Source: Gammaproteobacteria bacterium (GTDB lineage Bacteria > Pseudomonadota > Gammaproteobacteria > DSM-16500). Taken from it: a stretch of DNA of 64,000 nucleotides. Shown here piece by piece: positions 43,397-52,099 of the stretch; position 1 is the first letter of the stretch; the number at the start of each line of letters is the position of its first letter. Where the stretch lies: the NCBI GenBank assembly GCA_019634835.1, contig JAHCAO010000012.1, positions 1 through 64,000 on the forward strand, written 5' to 3'. The position numbers and the translations under genes are program-made. The notes under the pieces are model-generated. The model saw only the letters and a program-made list of their open reading frames with translations. It did not search any database and was not told where the DNA came from.

Positions 43397-44607
43397 ACAA
43401 TAAAAATATCACTTTTGAATTATTATTAATCTCAACCTGGTTTTTGGGCGTGATGGCAATTAAGTTTATTTTGCCTTCATTGCCTAGTATGGCGGAGCAA
43501 TTGCATACCACGCCAACGATGGCTAAGTATACCATTAGTTTATTTTTATTCGGGAAGGCTGCTGGCATGTTGGTCTTTGGTCCTTTGTCAGAAAAATACG
43601 GGCGTAGAATATTTATGCTGATGGGATTGGCCTTATTTTCATTAGGAAATGTATTCGCATTTTTTTCTACCTCTATCAGTTTTTTGTTATTTGCTCGATT
43701 GATTCAAGGGCTGGGTGTGAGTGCGACTGTCATGGTGGGACGGGCAATGATCAATGACTCGTACAAGCATAACAAAGCTGCTGTTGTTTTTAGTCATGTA
43801 TTTTTGGCAGCATCTATTATTATTGCTTTTTTGCCTATGATAGGAAGCATGATCGCAATACATTATCAATGGCAAGCTGCGTTCATAGTAATGGCTGCAT
43901 ACAGTATGTTGATTTTATTTTTGTGCACCTTTTTTCTTAAAGAAACGCACATACCACAAGTTGATATGAAATTGAAAATAGGCCAGATTATTCTCTATTA
44001 TAAGATGATTGCAGGTCATCCTGTTTTTCTTGGTTATGTGCTATGTTCCATTTTTATGATTGCAGGTGAATCTGCGTTTAATACAGCTTCATCTTTTCTT
44101 TTGCTTAAAGCTTTTGGTATTTCGAAGTATAGGTTTGGAATCTTGATTACTGGTCTAGCAGTTGGACATCTAGTTGGTACATTGATTTGTGGATGTTTGG
44201 TGAAAAAATATAATCTCGTAAATATGATGGGAACAGGTGTCATTATTTTGGCAGTATCGACGAGTGTGATGGCTTTGCTTATTAGTTTGGGCTATATAAA
44301 CATAGCTGTCATTATTGTTCCTATGATTATTTTTTATATTGGCACAGGGTTTATTATGACTATCACAGCGGTCGGCGCGGTCATTCCTTTTCCCAAACTC
44401 ATAGGAATTTCTTCATCAGCTTCTTTGTCACTGAATTTTTCGTTCTCTGCTCTTAGCAGTGCTATCATGAGTTATTTATCTACTACTACTGCTGGCCCAG
44501 TTAGTCTGCTCATCGCATTTTGTGGTATAGCAGCATTGTTATCATGGTATCTACTCATTGTGCCTAATCGCACAGTCAGTATGAAACCCGCTGAAGCTTG
44601 GGACTAA
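43393..44607 (+). CDS. lbtC: MFS transporter (LbtC-like), Bcr/CflA type
   Basis: 404 residues, 12 helices, with the Bcr/CflA signature FILPSLPSMAEQLHTTP and GPLSEKYGRRIFMLMG. In Legionella the inner-membrane importer LbtC takes in ferri-legiobactin after the outer-membrane step. The position in the lbtABC order and overlap with lbtB support this. It ends in a 4-base overlap with the convergent lbtU. The gene at 920-2116 is a related but separate exporter. Confidence 0.8.
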   Translation: MNNKNITFELLLISTWFLGVMAIKFILPSLPSMAEQLHTTPTMAKYTISLFLFGKAAGMLVFGPLSEKYGRRIFMLMGLALFSLGNVFAFFSTSISFLLFARLIQGLGVSATVMVGRAMINDSYKHNKAAVVFSHVFLAASIIIAFLPMIGSMIAIHYQWQAAFIVMAAYSMLILFLCTFFLKETHIPQVDMKLKIGQIILYYKMIAGHPVFLGYVLCSIFMIAGESAFNTASSFLLLKAFGISKYRFGILITGLAVGHLVGTLICGCLVKKYNLVNMMGTGVIILAVSTSVMALLISLGYINIAVIIVPMIIFYIGTGFIMTITAVGAVIPFPKLIGISSSASLSLNFSFSALSSAIMSYLSTTTAGPVSLLIAFCGIAALLSWYLLIVPNRTVSMKPAEAWD

Positions 44608-45695
44608 AAATTCAATACCAGTTGCAAAGCAAAAGTATTGGTTACGTTTGAATTGCCTAAAATAGATTTATTGAGGCCTTTGGCAATAATGTTGGATGCA
44701 TAATTATAATCTTTGAAAAATTGAAATTGAATATCCAAACATTTATTAGGATAAATATTCAAGCCAACACCAGTTCGTTTTTTAGGTAATTTTAACGCTA
44801 ACGCTTCGTAGGAATCATCATAAAACCCTATTATTTTTAGCGGTAAATTCCTTACTGTAAATTCATAACCACTTTGTATACTAAATGCGGCAGGTCGTGC
44901 ACCTTTATTTTGATAACTTATTTCTTCTGCGTAAAATGGATGCATGGCTGAGATATAAGTTAGGTAAGTATTGAATTGACGATATTTAAAATTTGCATAA
45001 ATAGCGGAACCAGGGACATGACTTTTTATAGATTGTCCTAAAAAACCACCGAATCCTTTATTGTACTGAAATAATTGACTGTCAGCGATGGAATAAAGAT
45101 AACTTACACCAATGTCATAAAACTGATCATGTAACCCAGCATTTAAATTATAATAAGCTGGCAGTGATGATGAGTACATTATGGTATGCGGATGATATAA
45201 AGTAACATTGGTGTAATAGAAATTGTCGTATCCTAATTCAATTGCCATAGCATTTGTTTGTCCTAATGCTTTGGTAAAGGGTTTATAGATCAAATCATTT
45301 TTATAACTACCAAACGGTAACCATTTTTTTCCTAAAGAGATAAATCTGTTTGGCCATTGTGATGGTGTTAAGTTGAAATAGGCTTGTTCAAAATATAATG
45401 AAGGGGTAATTGGCGTAGGAAGTGTATTATAAATTAATAGTCCATGCCATTTCAGCCAAGAGGTTAACTGCCAATCTGTAGTAAGTTTAATATTTGATAA
45501 TTGTTCATTTAATAAATATCTCTCCCCTTGCACGCCCGACTTTGTAGCATTGAAAAAAATATGGCCGTCATAGCTGAAATTTTTTTTGATAGACGGCGTT
45601 TGCAAAACAGTTGTTTTTGCAAAGGATGGTACAGCCAAGCTCAGTGGTATTATTGCAAGAAAGATAATGTATTTGAGTGGTTTAATGTTGGACAT
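44604..45695 (-). CDS. lbtU: Outer-membrane legiobactin receptor (LbtU-like)
   Basis: 363 residues with a signal peptide (MSNIKPLKYIIFLAIIPLSLAVPSFA) and many amphipathic beta strands ending in a terminal Phe (ALQLVLNF), typical of outer-membrane barrels. There is no TonB box or plug domain, as reported for LbtU, which imports legiobactin without TonB. Convergent with lbtC. A Fur box lies 26 bases upstream. The short distance to the start leaves no clear ribosome site. Confidence 0.8.
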   Translation of the reverse strand: MSNIKPLKYIIFLAIIPLSLAVPSFAKTTVLQTPSIKKNFSYDGHIFFNATKSGVQGERYLLNEQLSNIKLTTDWQLTSWLKWHGLLIYNTLPTPITPSLYFEQAYFNLTPSQWPNRFISLGKKWLPFGSYKNDLIYKPFTKALGQTNAMAIELGYDNFYYTNVTLYHPHTIMYSSSLPAYYNLNAGLHDQFYDIGVSYLYSIADSQLFQYNKGFGGFLGQSIKSHVPGSAIYANFKYRQFNTYLTYISAMHPFYAEEISYQNKGARPAAFSIQSGYEFTVRNLPLKIIGFYDDSYEALALKLPKKRTGVGLNIYPNKCLDIQFQFFKDYNYASNIIAKGLNKSILGNSNVTNTFALQLVLNF

Positions 45696-45720
45696 ATTGA
45701 ATTATTATTAATAGTATGTT

Positions 45721-45745
45721 GCAAATAATAATGATTATCATTTGC
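45721..45745. promoter_or_regulatory. Fur box upstream of lbtU
   Basis: An extended inverted repeat GCAAAT-...-ATTTGC around AATGATTATCATT, matching the Fur consensus half-sites. It lies between lbtU and the divergent YceI gene, so it may control either or both. Confidence 0.8.
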
Positions 45746-45845
45746 AAAAGCAAGTTCTTTGCGGTAGGCTAAGATTTAATTGTTATACTATTAAAATTTC
45801 GATAGGATGAATCAATTATTAAAAGTAATAAAAGGAAGTGTTCTT

Positions 45846-46427
45846 ATGCGGTCTCTCTTAGCTCGATTATTTATCTTGTTAACATTGTTCTTTCCCTTTA
45901 CCGTTTTGCTGGCAGCTGAAACTTACCATTTTGATCCACAACATACTTATGTGTTATGGCGTATCAATCATTTAGGATTTTCGATTCAATATGGCAAATT
46001 TTCGATGGTAGATGGCACATTAGTAGTAGATGAGGCCAAGCCCCAAAATAGTAAGGTGAATGTGACTATCAACATGGATAAAGTTACAACGGGTATTCCT
46101 AAATTAGATGAGCATCTTCTTAGTAGTGATTTTTTTGACGTTGAGAAATATCCTACCGCAACTTTTGTTAGTAATAAGGTGACAGTAACAGGAAAAAATA
46201 CGGGCAAAGTATATGGAACGTTAACACTATTAGGTATATCTAAACCAGTAATACTGGATGTGAAATTATTAAAATCGGGTGTCCATCCGATGAATAATTT
46301 GAAAACAATAGGCTTTAGTGCAACGACTAAGATCAAACGTTCTGATTTTGGGATGAATAAATATCTTCCTGCATTAGGGGATGAGGTGCAATTGGATATT
46401 GGTGCAGAAGCCCACTTAGCTAAATAG
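45846..46427 (+). CDS. YceI-family periplasmic protein
   Basis: 193 residues from ATG 45846 (GGAAG 7 bases upstream; the frame opens at 45807 as well). A signal peptide ends VLLAAE, followed by TYHFDPQHTYVLWRINHLGFSIQYGKF, the YceI barrel that binds polyisoprenoids. E. coli YceI is base-inducible with the neighbouring cytochrome b561 homologue YceJ. First of three co-oriented genes (yceI - b561 - yceI). Confidence 0.9.
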   Translation: MRSLLARLFILLTLFFPFTVLLAAETYHFDPQHTYVLWRINHLGFSIQYGKFSMVDGTLVVDEAKPQNSKVNVTINMDKVTTGIPKLDEHLLSSDFFDVEKYPTATFVSNKVTVTGKNTGKVYGTLTLLGISKPVILDVKLLKSGVHPMNNLKTIGFSATTKIKRSDFGMNKYLPALGDEVQLDIGAEAHLAK

Positions 46428-46438
46428 TTGCTGTCAGT

Positions 46439-46978
46439 ATGCCAATAAGAAATACACAATATGAGTATGGAGCTGTTGCCATTTTATTACATTGGGTGAT
46501 GGCGCTGCTTATTATTGTACTGTTAATGATTGGATTGTATATGACAGGGTTGTCAGTTAGCTTGCGTAAGCTCAAGTTTTATGGATGGCACAAAGAGCTT
46601 GGTATTCTAGTGTTAGCGTTGGTGGTCGTGCGAGTGGCATGGCGCTTAGCTAATGTGGTGCCGCGTTTACGGCCATATCTTCCACTGTGGGAAGCGATGG
46701 CGGCGCGCTTTGCTCACTGGACATTTTATTTGTTGATGGGAATTTTACCTATTACAGGCTGGGTCATGTCTTCGGCTGCCGGGTTGCCAGTATCCTTTTT
46801 TGGGCTATTTGTGTTGCCTGATATCGTATTACCTAATGAAGAGTTACGGATTATGTTTCAAGCAATACATACGTGGTTAGCTTATACGTTAATCGCTTTA
46901 ATTTGTATTCACGTAGTGGCTGCGTTGAAACATCATTTTATTAATAAAGATGATATTATGAGGAGAATGCTTCCTTGA
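46439..46978 (+). CDS. Cytochrome b561 (YceJ-like)
   Basis: 179 residues with four membrane helices and heme histidines in YGAVAILLHWVMALL, YGWHKELGILVL, RFAHWTFYLLMGI and LIALICIHVVAALKHH. A di-heme b-type cytochrome that moves electrons across the inner membrane, probably to or from quinone. It lies between two YceI genes, 11 bases after the first, and its stop overlaps the TTG start of the next by 3 bases. Confidence 0.92.
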   Translation: MPIRNTQYEYGAVAILLHWVMALLIIVLLMIGLYMTGLSVSLRKLKFYGWHKELGILVLALVVVRVAWRLANVVPRLRPYLPLWEAMAARFAHWTFYLLMGILPITGWVMSSAAGLPVSFFGLFVLPDIVLPNEELRIMFQAIHTWLAYTLIALICIHVVAALKHHFINKDDIMRRMLP

Positions 46979-47547
46979 TTAAATTTTATGTTAAAACCTT
47001 GGTGATATTTATATTTTTTTTCCTCCCATTTGTTGCAAAAGCCGATGTGCCTGCATGGGAAATTGTCCCCAATAAAAGTAGTCTTACCTTTACGGGTACG
47101 CAAAATAATGGGCCAGTGTCTGGCAGTTTCAAAAAATTTAATGGTGAAATTACCTTTGATCCTGCGCAATTGGAGATGAGTAACGTTATTATTAAAGTGG
47201 ATACAAGTTCTGTTTCTGCACCTTATAGTGATTTAGTGGAGGTACTGAAGTCTGCGGATTGGTTCAGTGTAAAACATTTTCCAGTGGCTGTTTTTAAAGC
47301 AAGCCAATTTATCAAGACTGGTGATAATAAATATGATGCCAAAGGGACATTGACCATTCGTGATAAAACTATTCCTATCACAGTGAATTTTATTGTAGAA
47401 GAGATGACAAAAACAACTGCTCGAGTGAAGGGGAGCGTGATGTTAAAGCGCAATGCTTTTGGGATAGGGCAGGGAGAATGGGCTAGTACAGAGGAAATTA
47501 AAGATGAAGTTAAGGTGGATTTTGTTTTGTCAGTAATTAAAAAATGA
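46975..47547 (+). CDS. Second YceI-family periplasmic protein
   Basis: 190 residues. A TTG start overlapping the b561 stop (TTGA), with AGGAGA 8 bases upstream. Signal peptide ends FVAKAD; the mature protein starts VPAWEIVPNKSSLTFTGTQNNGPVSGSFKKF and keeps the YceI fold pattern, with KGTLTIRDKTIPITVNF. About 30% similar by eye to the YceI at 45846, so a duplication around the cytochrome gene is likely. Confidence 0.9.
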   Translation: MIKFYVKTLVIFIFFFLPFVAKADVPAWEIVPNKSSLTFTGTQNNGPVSGSFKKFNGEITFDPAQLEMSNVIIKVDTSSVSAPYSDLVEVLKSADWFSVKHFPVAVFKASQFIKTGDNKYDAKGTLTIRDKTIPITVNFIVEEMTKTTARVKGSVMLKRNAFGIGQGEWASTEEIKDEVKVDFVLSVIKK

Positions 47548-47586
47548 CGTAATTGCTCATACGAAATGGTCTCGTGATTGTTTGTG

Positions 47587-47660
47587 GGAGATAGCCATCG
47601 GATTCAACCCATCTATTGTATTTCAACACGAGTCGTTGTGATAATCTGATGGTTACTCCC
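47587..47660. repeat. Short repeat, copy 2 (GATAGCCATCGGATTCAA type), palindromic
   Basis: GAGATAGCCATCGGATTCAA at 47588-47607 is nearly complementary to AATCTGATGGTTACTC (47643-47658). The first half matches 851-869. Forms an imperfect hairpin of about 70 bases after the second YceI gene. Confidence 0.5.
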
Positions 47661-47664
47661 GTGA

Positions 47665-47706
47665 ATGCATGATCTCTTCCTCTCGCTGCAAAAAACTTGT
47701 TATGCA
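47665..47706. repeat. Deletion derivative of family-B element
   Basis: ATGCATGATCTC at 47665 and CTGCAAAAAACTTGTTATGC up to 47706 match the two tips of family-B elements; the core is missing. It directly follows the other short repeat. Confidence 0.4.
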
Positions 47707-47758
47707 TCTAATTGAATAACAGCAGTTCTAGAAGAAGGGTATTGATTCCCTTAGAAAA

Positions 47759-48757
47759 TCATGTTTTTTCGTTGACTTTGACTTTTATCCATTCGCAAAC
47801 TTCAAGACCATCAACAATACGTTTGGTTGCAGTAAAATGCTCACGATTTTTAACTGGTTCAATCGCTTGCTTAGCAATTAAAATAGAGTTACTTGGCGCA
47901 TGTTTTTGCATATGTCCGGCGATGTCGATAACGCGATCACTGAATTGTTCTAAAGGAATAGAGTCATCATAATAAACATGTCCGCCATTCACACCACAAC
48001 GAATGACAAAATCTCTTTTCATGGATTTTACATTCCGATTGAAATATTCCAATTCATTTAATATAGATTGTGCTGCTTGTACTGCTTCTTCAATAGTATT
48101 AAAGCAAGCCATTACTCCATCAGGCGTCCATGATGCTTTAATTAAGCCATGATCTTTAAATTTTGCTTCGACAAAATTATGGTATTCGATGAAATCTAGC
48201 TCAATTGTTGTTGGATCTTCACCTTGCTTCATCCCTGTTGAGTCCACTACATCAATGGAAAGAAATGCAAGGTCACGGCCTATTTTTTCTAACTCTTTTT
48301 TAATATGGGCAAAATCTTTTAATAATTCTTTCCGATTTTTACCGGAAGCCAGGCTTGCTTGCTCCATTTTGCTTTCGAGCAATGCAATTTTATCTTTTTG
48401 GTTCGGTGATTTATAAGCTTGTTGAATTCGTTTTAGTTCTTTTAACATTCTGTGTTTTTGTTTGATAAATTGTAATTTTTCAGAAAAAGTTTTTGTTAAA
48501 TCAATTGAGATTAGAATTGCTATTAAAGTGATGAGACGAGATAAATCCCACCCTGCAACTTTAGTTGGAATATAGCTTTTAATCAGCTGATTGATGTAAG
48601 ACTCCCATGCAATGATAGGCTGCAGGTAGTGATAAGATCCCACATTGGATAGATACGGTAAAATCATGCCGAAGAGGGTCACTAGAAGGGCAATAATTAA
48701 AGCCCATCTTAAAATGGTCAGGCCTTGAACAATAATGTTTACAAGAAAATTAGCCAT
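47759..48757 (-). CDS. Membrane-anchored class III adenylate/guanylate cyclase-like protein
   Basis: 332 residues. Two hydrophobic helices (about 15-36 and 73-88), a coiled coil (about 95-155), then a cyclase homology domain: FLSIDVVDSTGMK with the first metal Asp residues, WTPDGVMACFNTIEEAV with the second, CGVNGGHVYYDD, and SDRVIDIAGHMQKHA. The last motif replaces the Asn and Arg used for transition-state binding in most class III cyclases (N..AAR becomes D..AGH), so activity is doubtful. Alone on the minus strand; start chosen because AAGGAAAGGA lies just before the ATG. Confidence 0.8.
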   Translation of the reverse strand: MANFLVNIIVQGLTILRWALIIALLVTLFGMILPYLSNVGSYHYLQPIIAWESYINQLIKSYIPTKVAGWDLSRLITLIAILISIDLTKTFSEKLQFIKQKHRMLKELKRIQQAYKSPNQKDKIALLESKMEQASLASGKNRKELLKDFAHIKKELEKIGRDLAFLSIDVVDSTGMKQGEDPTTIELDFIEYHNFVEAKFKDHGLIKASWTPDGVMACFNTIEEAVQAAQSILNELEYFNRNVKSMKRDFVIRCGVNGGHVYYDDSIPLEQFSDRVIDIAGHMQKHAPSNSILIAKQAIEPVKNREHFTATKRIVDGLEVCEWIKVKVNEKT

Positions 48758-48881
48758 GTTCCTTTCCTTGTGAATATACCTTCTTCAATTATAGCGCTAC
48801 CGTATTTGTATTGCCTATCTACTATTTAATCTACTATTTAATTCTGAAGTCAAATTTTTTTATTATTCAATAAATTAAAGT

Positions 48882-48990
48882 TGAACCCGTTGAAAAAATA
48901 GCTCTATGACTGTCGTCTCCTTTTGGACTTGGGCTGATTCGCCTGGATTGCGAACAAGCCGCAATATGACGCCTCAGTGGCAAAAAACCA
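48882..48990. repeat. Degenerate palindromic repeat (type C), copy 2
   Basis: Shares GAACCCGTTGA, GTCGTC, CGCCTGGAT, GAACAAG and CAGTGGCA in order with 17041-17240 but lacks the middle ~80 bases. It joins directly onto the gene fragment at 48987. Confidence 0.45.
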
Positions 48991-49124
48991 GAGGATCGTG
49001 GGTTGACCGAACATTTATGGATAAAAGGATCAACCTGGCATGATGTGCCCTATGCTTTTTTCCAGCCATTTAGTGTTGTCTCATTAAACGAGTATGGGCT
49101 TTCACCAAATGACTATGTGCGGTA
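48987..49124 (+). pseudogene. C-terminal gene fragment (unidentified)
   Basis: The frame reads KPEDRGLTEHLWIKGSTWHD and continues through VPYAFFQPFSVVSLNEYG to NDYVR before TAA 49122-49124. Amino-acid composition is protein-like, but the upstream side is cut by the type-C repeat, so this looks like the tail of a destroyed gene. No family recognised. Confidence 0.35.
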
Positions 49125-49131
49125 ACCTAAT

Positions 49132-49326
49132 TTATTGGTCACAATCGTAAGGCCCTGGACATGGGTTGGAATATTCGTCTATGTATGTGTTATCTGTACA
49201 ACTAGGCATACCGCATTGAGAGTTATAAGTATAGCTGCAACCACTTTGATAACATCCCATACTGCTGCATGCAGATAATAGCCCTAAATAGCATGAGAAA
49301 ATAATAGTGAAAAGAATTTTTTTCAT
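49132..49326 (-). CDS. Small Cys-rich lipoprotein
   Basis: 64 residues. Lipoprotein signal MKKILFTIIFSCYLGLLSAC (acylated Cys20), then a short tail with seven more cysteines and many Tyr/Ser/Asn. GAGGAG lies 8 bases before the ATG. Unknown function; sits next to the small Cys-containing exported protein at 49384. Confidence 0.6.
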   Translation of the reverse strand: MKKILFTIIFSCYLGLLSACSSMGCYQSGCSYTYNSQCGMPSCTDNTYIDEYSNPCPGPYDCDQ

Positions 49327-49383
49327 GAGCCAGTCTCCTCGAATTTTTAGAATCTATCCAATCTAAATTAAGATCAGAACCTG

Positions 49384-49821
49384 CTATCTATCAATATTCA
49401 TTCCAGGATAAGTAGTAGGATCATCATCTCCCGTACTCAAATCAGGATCGTAATCATATTCATAAGTATCAACGTAACGGCCGCTGCCATACGCGTCTGG
49501 TGCTGAATTAAATTCAATGATGGTGTTTGATCCTTTATGAAAATCAGGACAACAGGCAGCGTATACTAATTTTTTACATGGTGCATAAGCATAACAATGA
49601 GAATAATATTTATGCTTGCGATGCTTGTAATTTGTATGTTGGTGATGTTTTTTTGCTTTTGGTTGCTGTTTACAATATTGTATACATTCGATAAAGGGAC
49701 CAGGGGCAGGTTGAATAAGATAACCAGCATATGCATTTCTTGATGTCAATGTGAAGTATGAAACAATAAAAATAATCATCATGATAGAGACAAGCTTACT
49801 GGTTGTTATTTTAATTTCCAT
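49384..49821 (-). CDS. Small exported Cys/His-rich protein, paralogue of 9054-9329
   Basis: 145 residues from ATG 49821 (GGGAG 8 bases upstream; a GTG three codons earlier is too close to it). Signal peptide ends AYAG; the mature start GYLIQPAPGPFIECIQYCKQQ matches the 9054-9329 protein, and is followed by a His/Lys/Tyr-rich stretch (KHHQHTNYKHRKHKYYSHCY), cysteine pairs and an acidic C-terminus (YEYDYDPDLSTGDDDP). Possibly metal binding; unknown. Confidence 0.6.
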   Translation of the reverse strand: MEIKITTSKLVSIMMIIFIVSYFTLTSRNAYAGYLIQPAPGPFIECIQYCKQQPKAKKHHQHTNYKHRKHKYYSHCYAYAPCKKLVYAACCPDFHKGSNTIIEFNSAPDAYGSGRYVDTYEYDYDPDLSTGDDDPTTYPGMNIDR

Positions 49822-50019
49822 AAGCCTCACTCCCGCATTGTTCTCCTTATTTCTTGTATTTTAACATTAGTTGTAAAGGTGTTTATGAAGAGAGAGAAAG
49901 AATCCCTGAGAAAATAATGACATTTCTGTTGTTTATTTAAACAATAATGAAAAAAACAATGATTTTTAATTTATAAATCTAATGCGTTAGCTATAGGTAG
50001 GTAGATTATTATGCGGCTT

Positions 50020-50781
50020 TTATGCGAGCTGCACGCTTCCTTCATTGATTGCCGCTAATCCTTTTTGATACAGCGATAATTCCTCAGGGAGTAGATTTGC
50101 ACATTCTTCTTGAGTAAGGACTAATGGGATGAGGGGTGTGAAAGATAAGGTCTTGATGTAGTATTTACATAATTCAGCAATGTTTTTTCGATAAGCTACA
50201 CCACCATAGCCGATAAAGCGAGTCACTAAATCTAGCGTAACAATATCGTTCAGTCCATCACCAATATGAATAATGTCTTGGTGTTGAGCTTTGATTTGCT
50301 GAACAATCGCTCGTTTCCCATCATTACTGATTAGTGGTGAATTTCTTTCAAAATCCAAAAAATTACCTTGTTGATCAAAACGCAAATCCACTGCATAAAC
50401 ATTTTCTAGCGGGATTTGCAGCATTTCACCAAACATTCTCACAGCAGGATTCACCCCTGCAGAAACAAGATAAATAGATTTATTTAGGCGTTTGAAAAGA
50501 TTAATGATGTCGCTGATGTCAGGTACACGATGTGCAAAATACTGATGCCCCAGCGCATATACTTGTTCGCGCCGTGGAAAAACTAAGTCAAGCCGTTGTT
50601 GGTATAGAGAAGGATTAAGTCCTGATTTGCCCATGGCTTCAGAGGTAAGCAATTTGACTGCTTCACCGACGCCATTATTTTTTGCTAAAAAATCAATGCC
50701 TTCTATAGAGCTTAATGTGCCGTCACAATCAAAAACAATAGCGGAAACAGGAGTGTTCAATTGCCAACTTGGTAAGGTCAT
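50020..50781 (-). CDS. serB: HAD-family phosphoserine phosphatase-like protein
   Basis: 253 residues from ATG 50781; the frame is open to 50862 but that would overlap the serA start. HAD motifs: VFDCDGTLSSIEG (nucleophile Asp and acid Asp), the motif II Ser in YLVSAGVNPAV, and HIGDGLNDIVTL (motif IV). Divergent from serA, so it very likely completes the phosphorylated serine pathway: serA makes 3-phosphohydroxypyruvate, serC (not here) aminates it, and serB removes the phosphate. Other small HAD phosphatases remain possible. Confidence 0.8.
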   Translation of the reverse strand: MTLPSWQLNTPVSAIVFDCDGTLSSIEGIDFLAKNNGVGEAVKLLTSEAMGKSGLNPSLYQQRLDLVFPRREQVYALGHQYFAHRVPDISDIINLFKRLNKSIYLVSAGVNPAVRMFGEMLQIPLENVYAVDLRFDQQGNFLDFERNSPLISNDGKRAIVQQIKAQHQDIIHIGDGLNDIVTLDLVTRFIGYGGVAYRKNIAELCKYYIKTLSFTPLIPLVLTQEECANLLPEELSLYQKGLAAINEGSVQLA

Positions 50782-50847
50782 GTTATATACCCGTAAAATG
50801 AGTTGACTATAATCATACTTTAAATCAAAACTTCCCTGGGAGCAAAG

Positions 50848-52032
50848 ATGTTTAAAATTCAAACATTGAATACAATAGCAGCTGCTGGCTTGAACCAGTT
50901 TCCTCGAGAGTTTTATGAAATATCAGCAACGTTTCCTCAGCCTGATGCTATTTTAGTGCGCTCTCAGACTCTTCATGAGATGACGATTCCATCTTCAGTA
51001 AAAGCAATAGGGCGAGCAGGTACTGGCATCAATAATATTCCAGTTTGTACTTTGACTAAACGAGGTATTCCAGTTTTTAATACACCTGGTGCAAATGCCA
51101 ATGCTGTGCGTGAGTTAGTCATTGCAGGCATGCTGTTGGCTAGCCGCAATATATGCCAAGCATGGAATTATGTTGGCAATTTAAAAGTCGATAATGAATT
51201 GCATAAAGAAATTGAACAAAATAAAAAGCAATTTGTTGGTTTTGAATTGATGGGGAAGACACTAGGCGTTGTGGGCTTGGGAAGTATCGGTGTGAAGGTT
51301 GCTAATGCTGCAGTTAACTTAGGGATGAGAGTGATTGGTTATGATCCATCGATTACAGTAAACAGAGCATGGGAATTGTCCGCGAGTGTGAAGCAAGCAA
51401 CTCATATTGATAATTTACTAGTCGAGTCGGATTTTGTCAGTTTTCATGTTCCTTTAACTGATGCCACAAGGCACATGATTAACTTTTCACATTTACAATT
51501 GATGAAAACAGGGATTGTATTATTGAATTTTGCGCGTGATGGAATCATTGATCATCAGGCATTAATAGAAGCACTGAATGAAGGAAAAGTACTTGCTTAT
51601 GTCACAGATTTTCCTTGCATACATTTAAAACATCATCCTCGTGTCATAGGGTTGCCGCATTTAGGTGCTTCAACAAAAGAAGCTGAAGAAAACTGTGCTG
51701 TCATGGTAGTGAAGCAAGTTCGTAATTTCCTTGAGTATGGCTCAATTGTTAACGCCATCAATTTTCCAACTGTAGAGGTATCACAAAACACTTCTAGTAT
51801 GCGCTTGGCAATTATTAATGCTAATGTTCCTAATATGGTTGCACAAATCTCTTCTAAATTAGCATCTGCTGGGTTGAATATTATTAGTCTTTTAAATAAA
51901 TCGCTAGATGATGTTGCATATACCTTGATAGATGTGAATAACGCGGTGAGTAGCGATCTTTTAACTCACATTGCCAGGATTGAGGGCGTGCTGCAATTGC
52001 GTTGCCTCAAACCGTTAGAGATTCAGTCATAG
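50848..52032 (+). CDS. serA: D-3-phosphoglycerate dehydrogenase
   Basis: 394 residues. NAD-binding motif VVGLGSIGVKVANAA, catalytic Arg region ILLNFARDGIIDHQAL, and the His of GLPHLGASTKEAEENCAVM; the C-terminus (residues about 320-394, LAIINANVPNMVAQISSKL) is an ACT domain that binds serine in feedback control. Catalyses the first step of serine synthesis. The closely divergent serB-like gene supports the pathway. GGGAG lies 6 bases before the ATG. Confidence 0.93.
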   Translation: MFKIQTLNTIAAAGLNQFPREFYEISATFPQPDAILVRSQTLHEMTIPSSVKAIGRAGTGINNIPVCTLTKRGIPVFNTPGANANAVRELVIAGMLLASRNICQAWNYVGNLKVDNELHKEIEQNKKQFVGFELMGKTLGVVGLGSIGVKVANAAVNLGMRVIGYDPSITVNRAWELSASVKQATHIDNLLVESDFVSFHVPLTDATRHMINFSHLQLMKTGIVLLNFARDGIIDHQALIEALNEGKVLAYVTDFPCIHLKHHPRVIGLPHLGASTKEAEENCAVMVVKQVRNFLEYGSIVNAINFPTVEVSQNTSSMRLAIINANVPNMVAQISSKLASAGLNIISLLNKSLDDVAYTLIDVNNAVSSDLLTHIARIEGVLQLRCLKPLEIQS

Positions 52033-52099
52033 CCGAAATTTTAGGTTGACAACGTACTAACGCAGTAGACATGGATACGACAACAAAGGAGGTGTCATC

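Larger units (their letters stand above)
48758..49131. other. Intergenic region with repeat C2 and a gene fragment
   Basis: 374 bases without an intact gene. Holds a type-C repeat (48882-48990), a tandem CTACTATTTAAT pair near 48819-48842, and a plausible C-terminal gene fragment (48987-49124). Confidence 0.4.
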
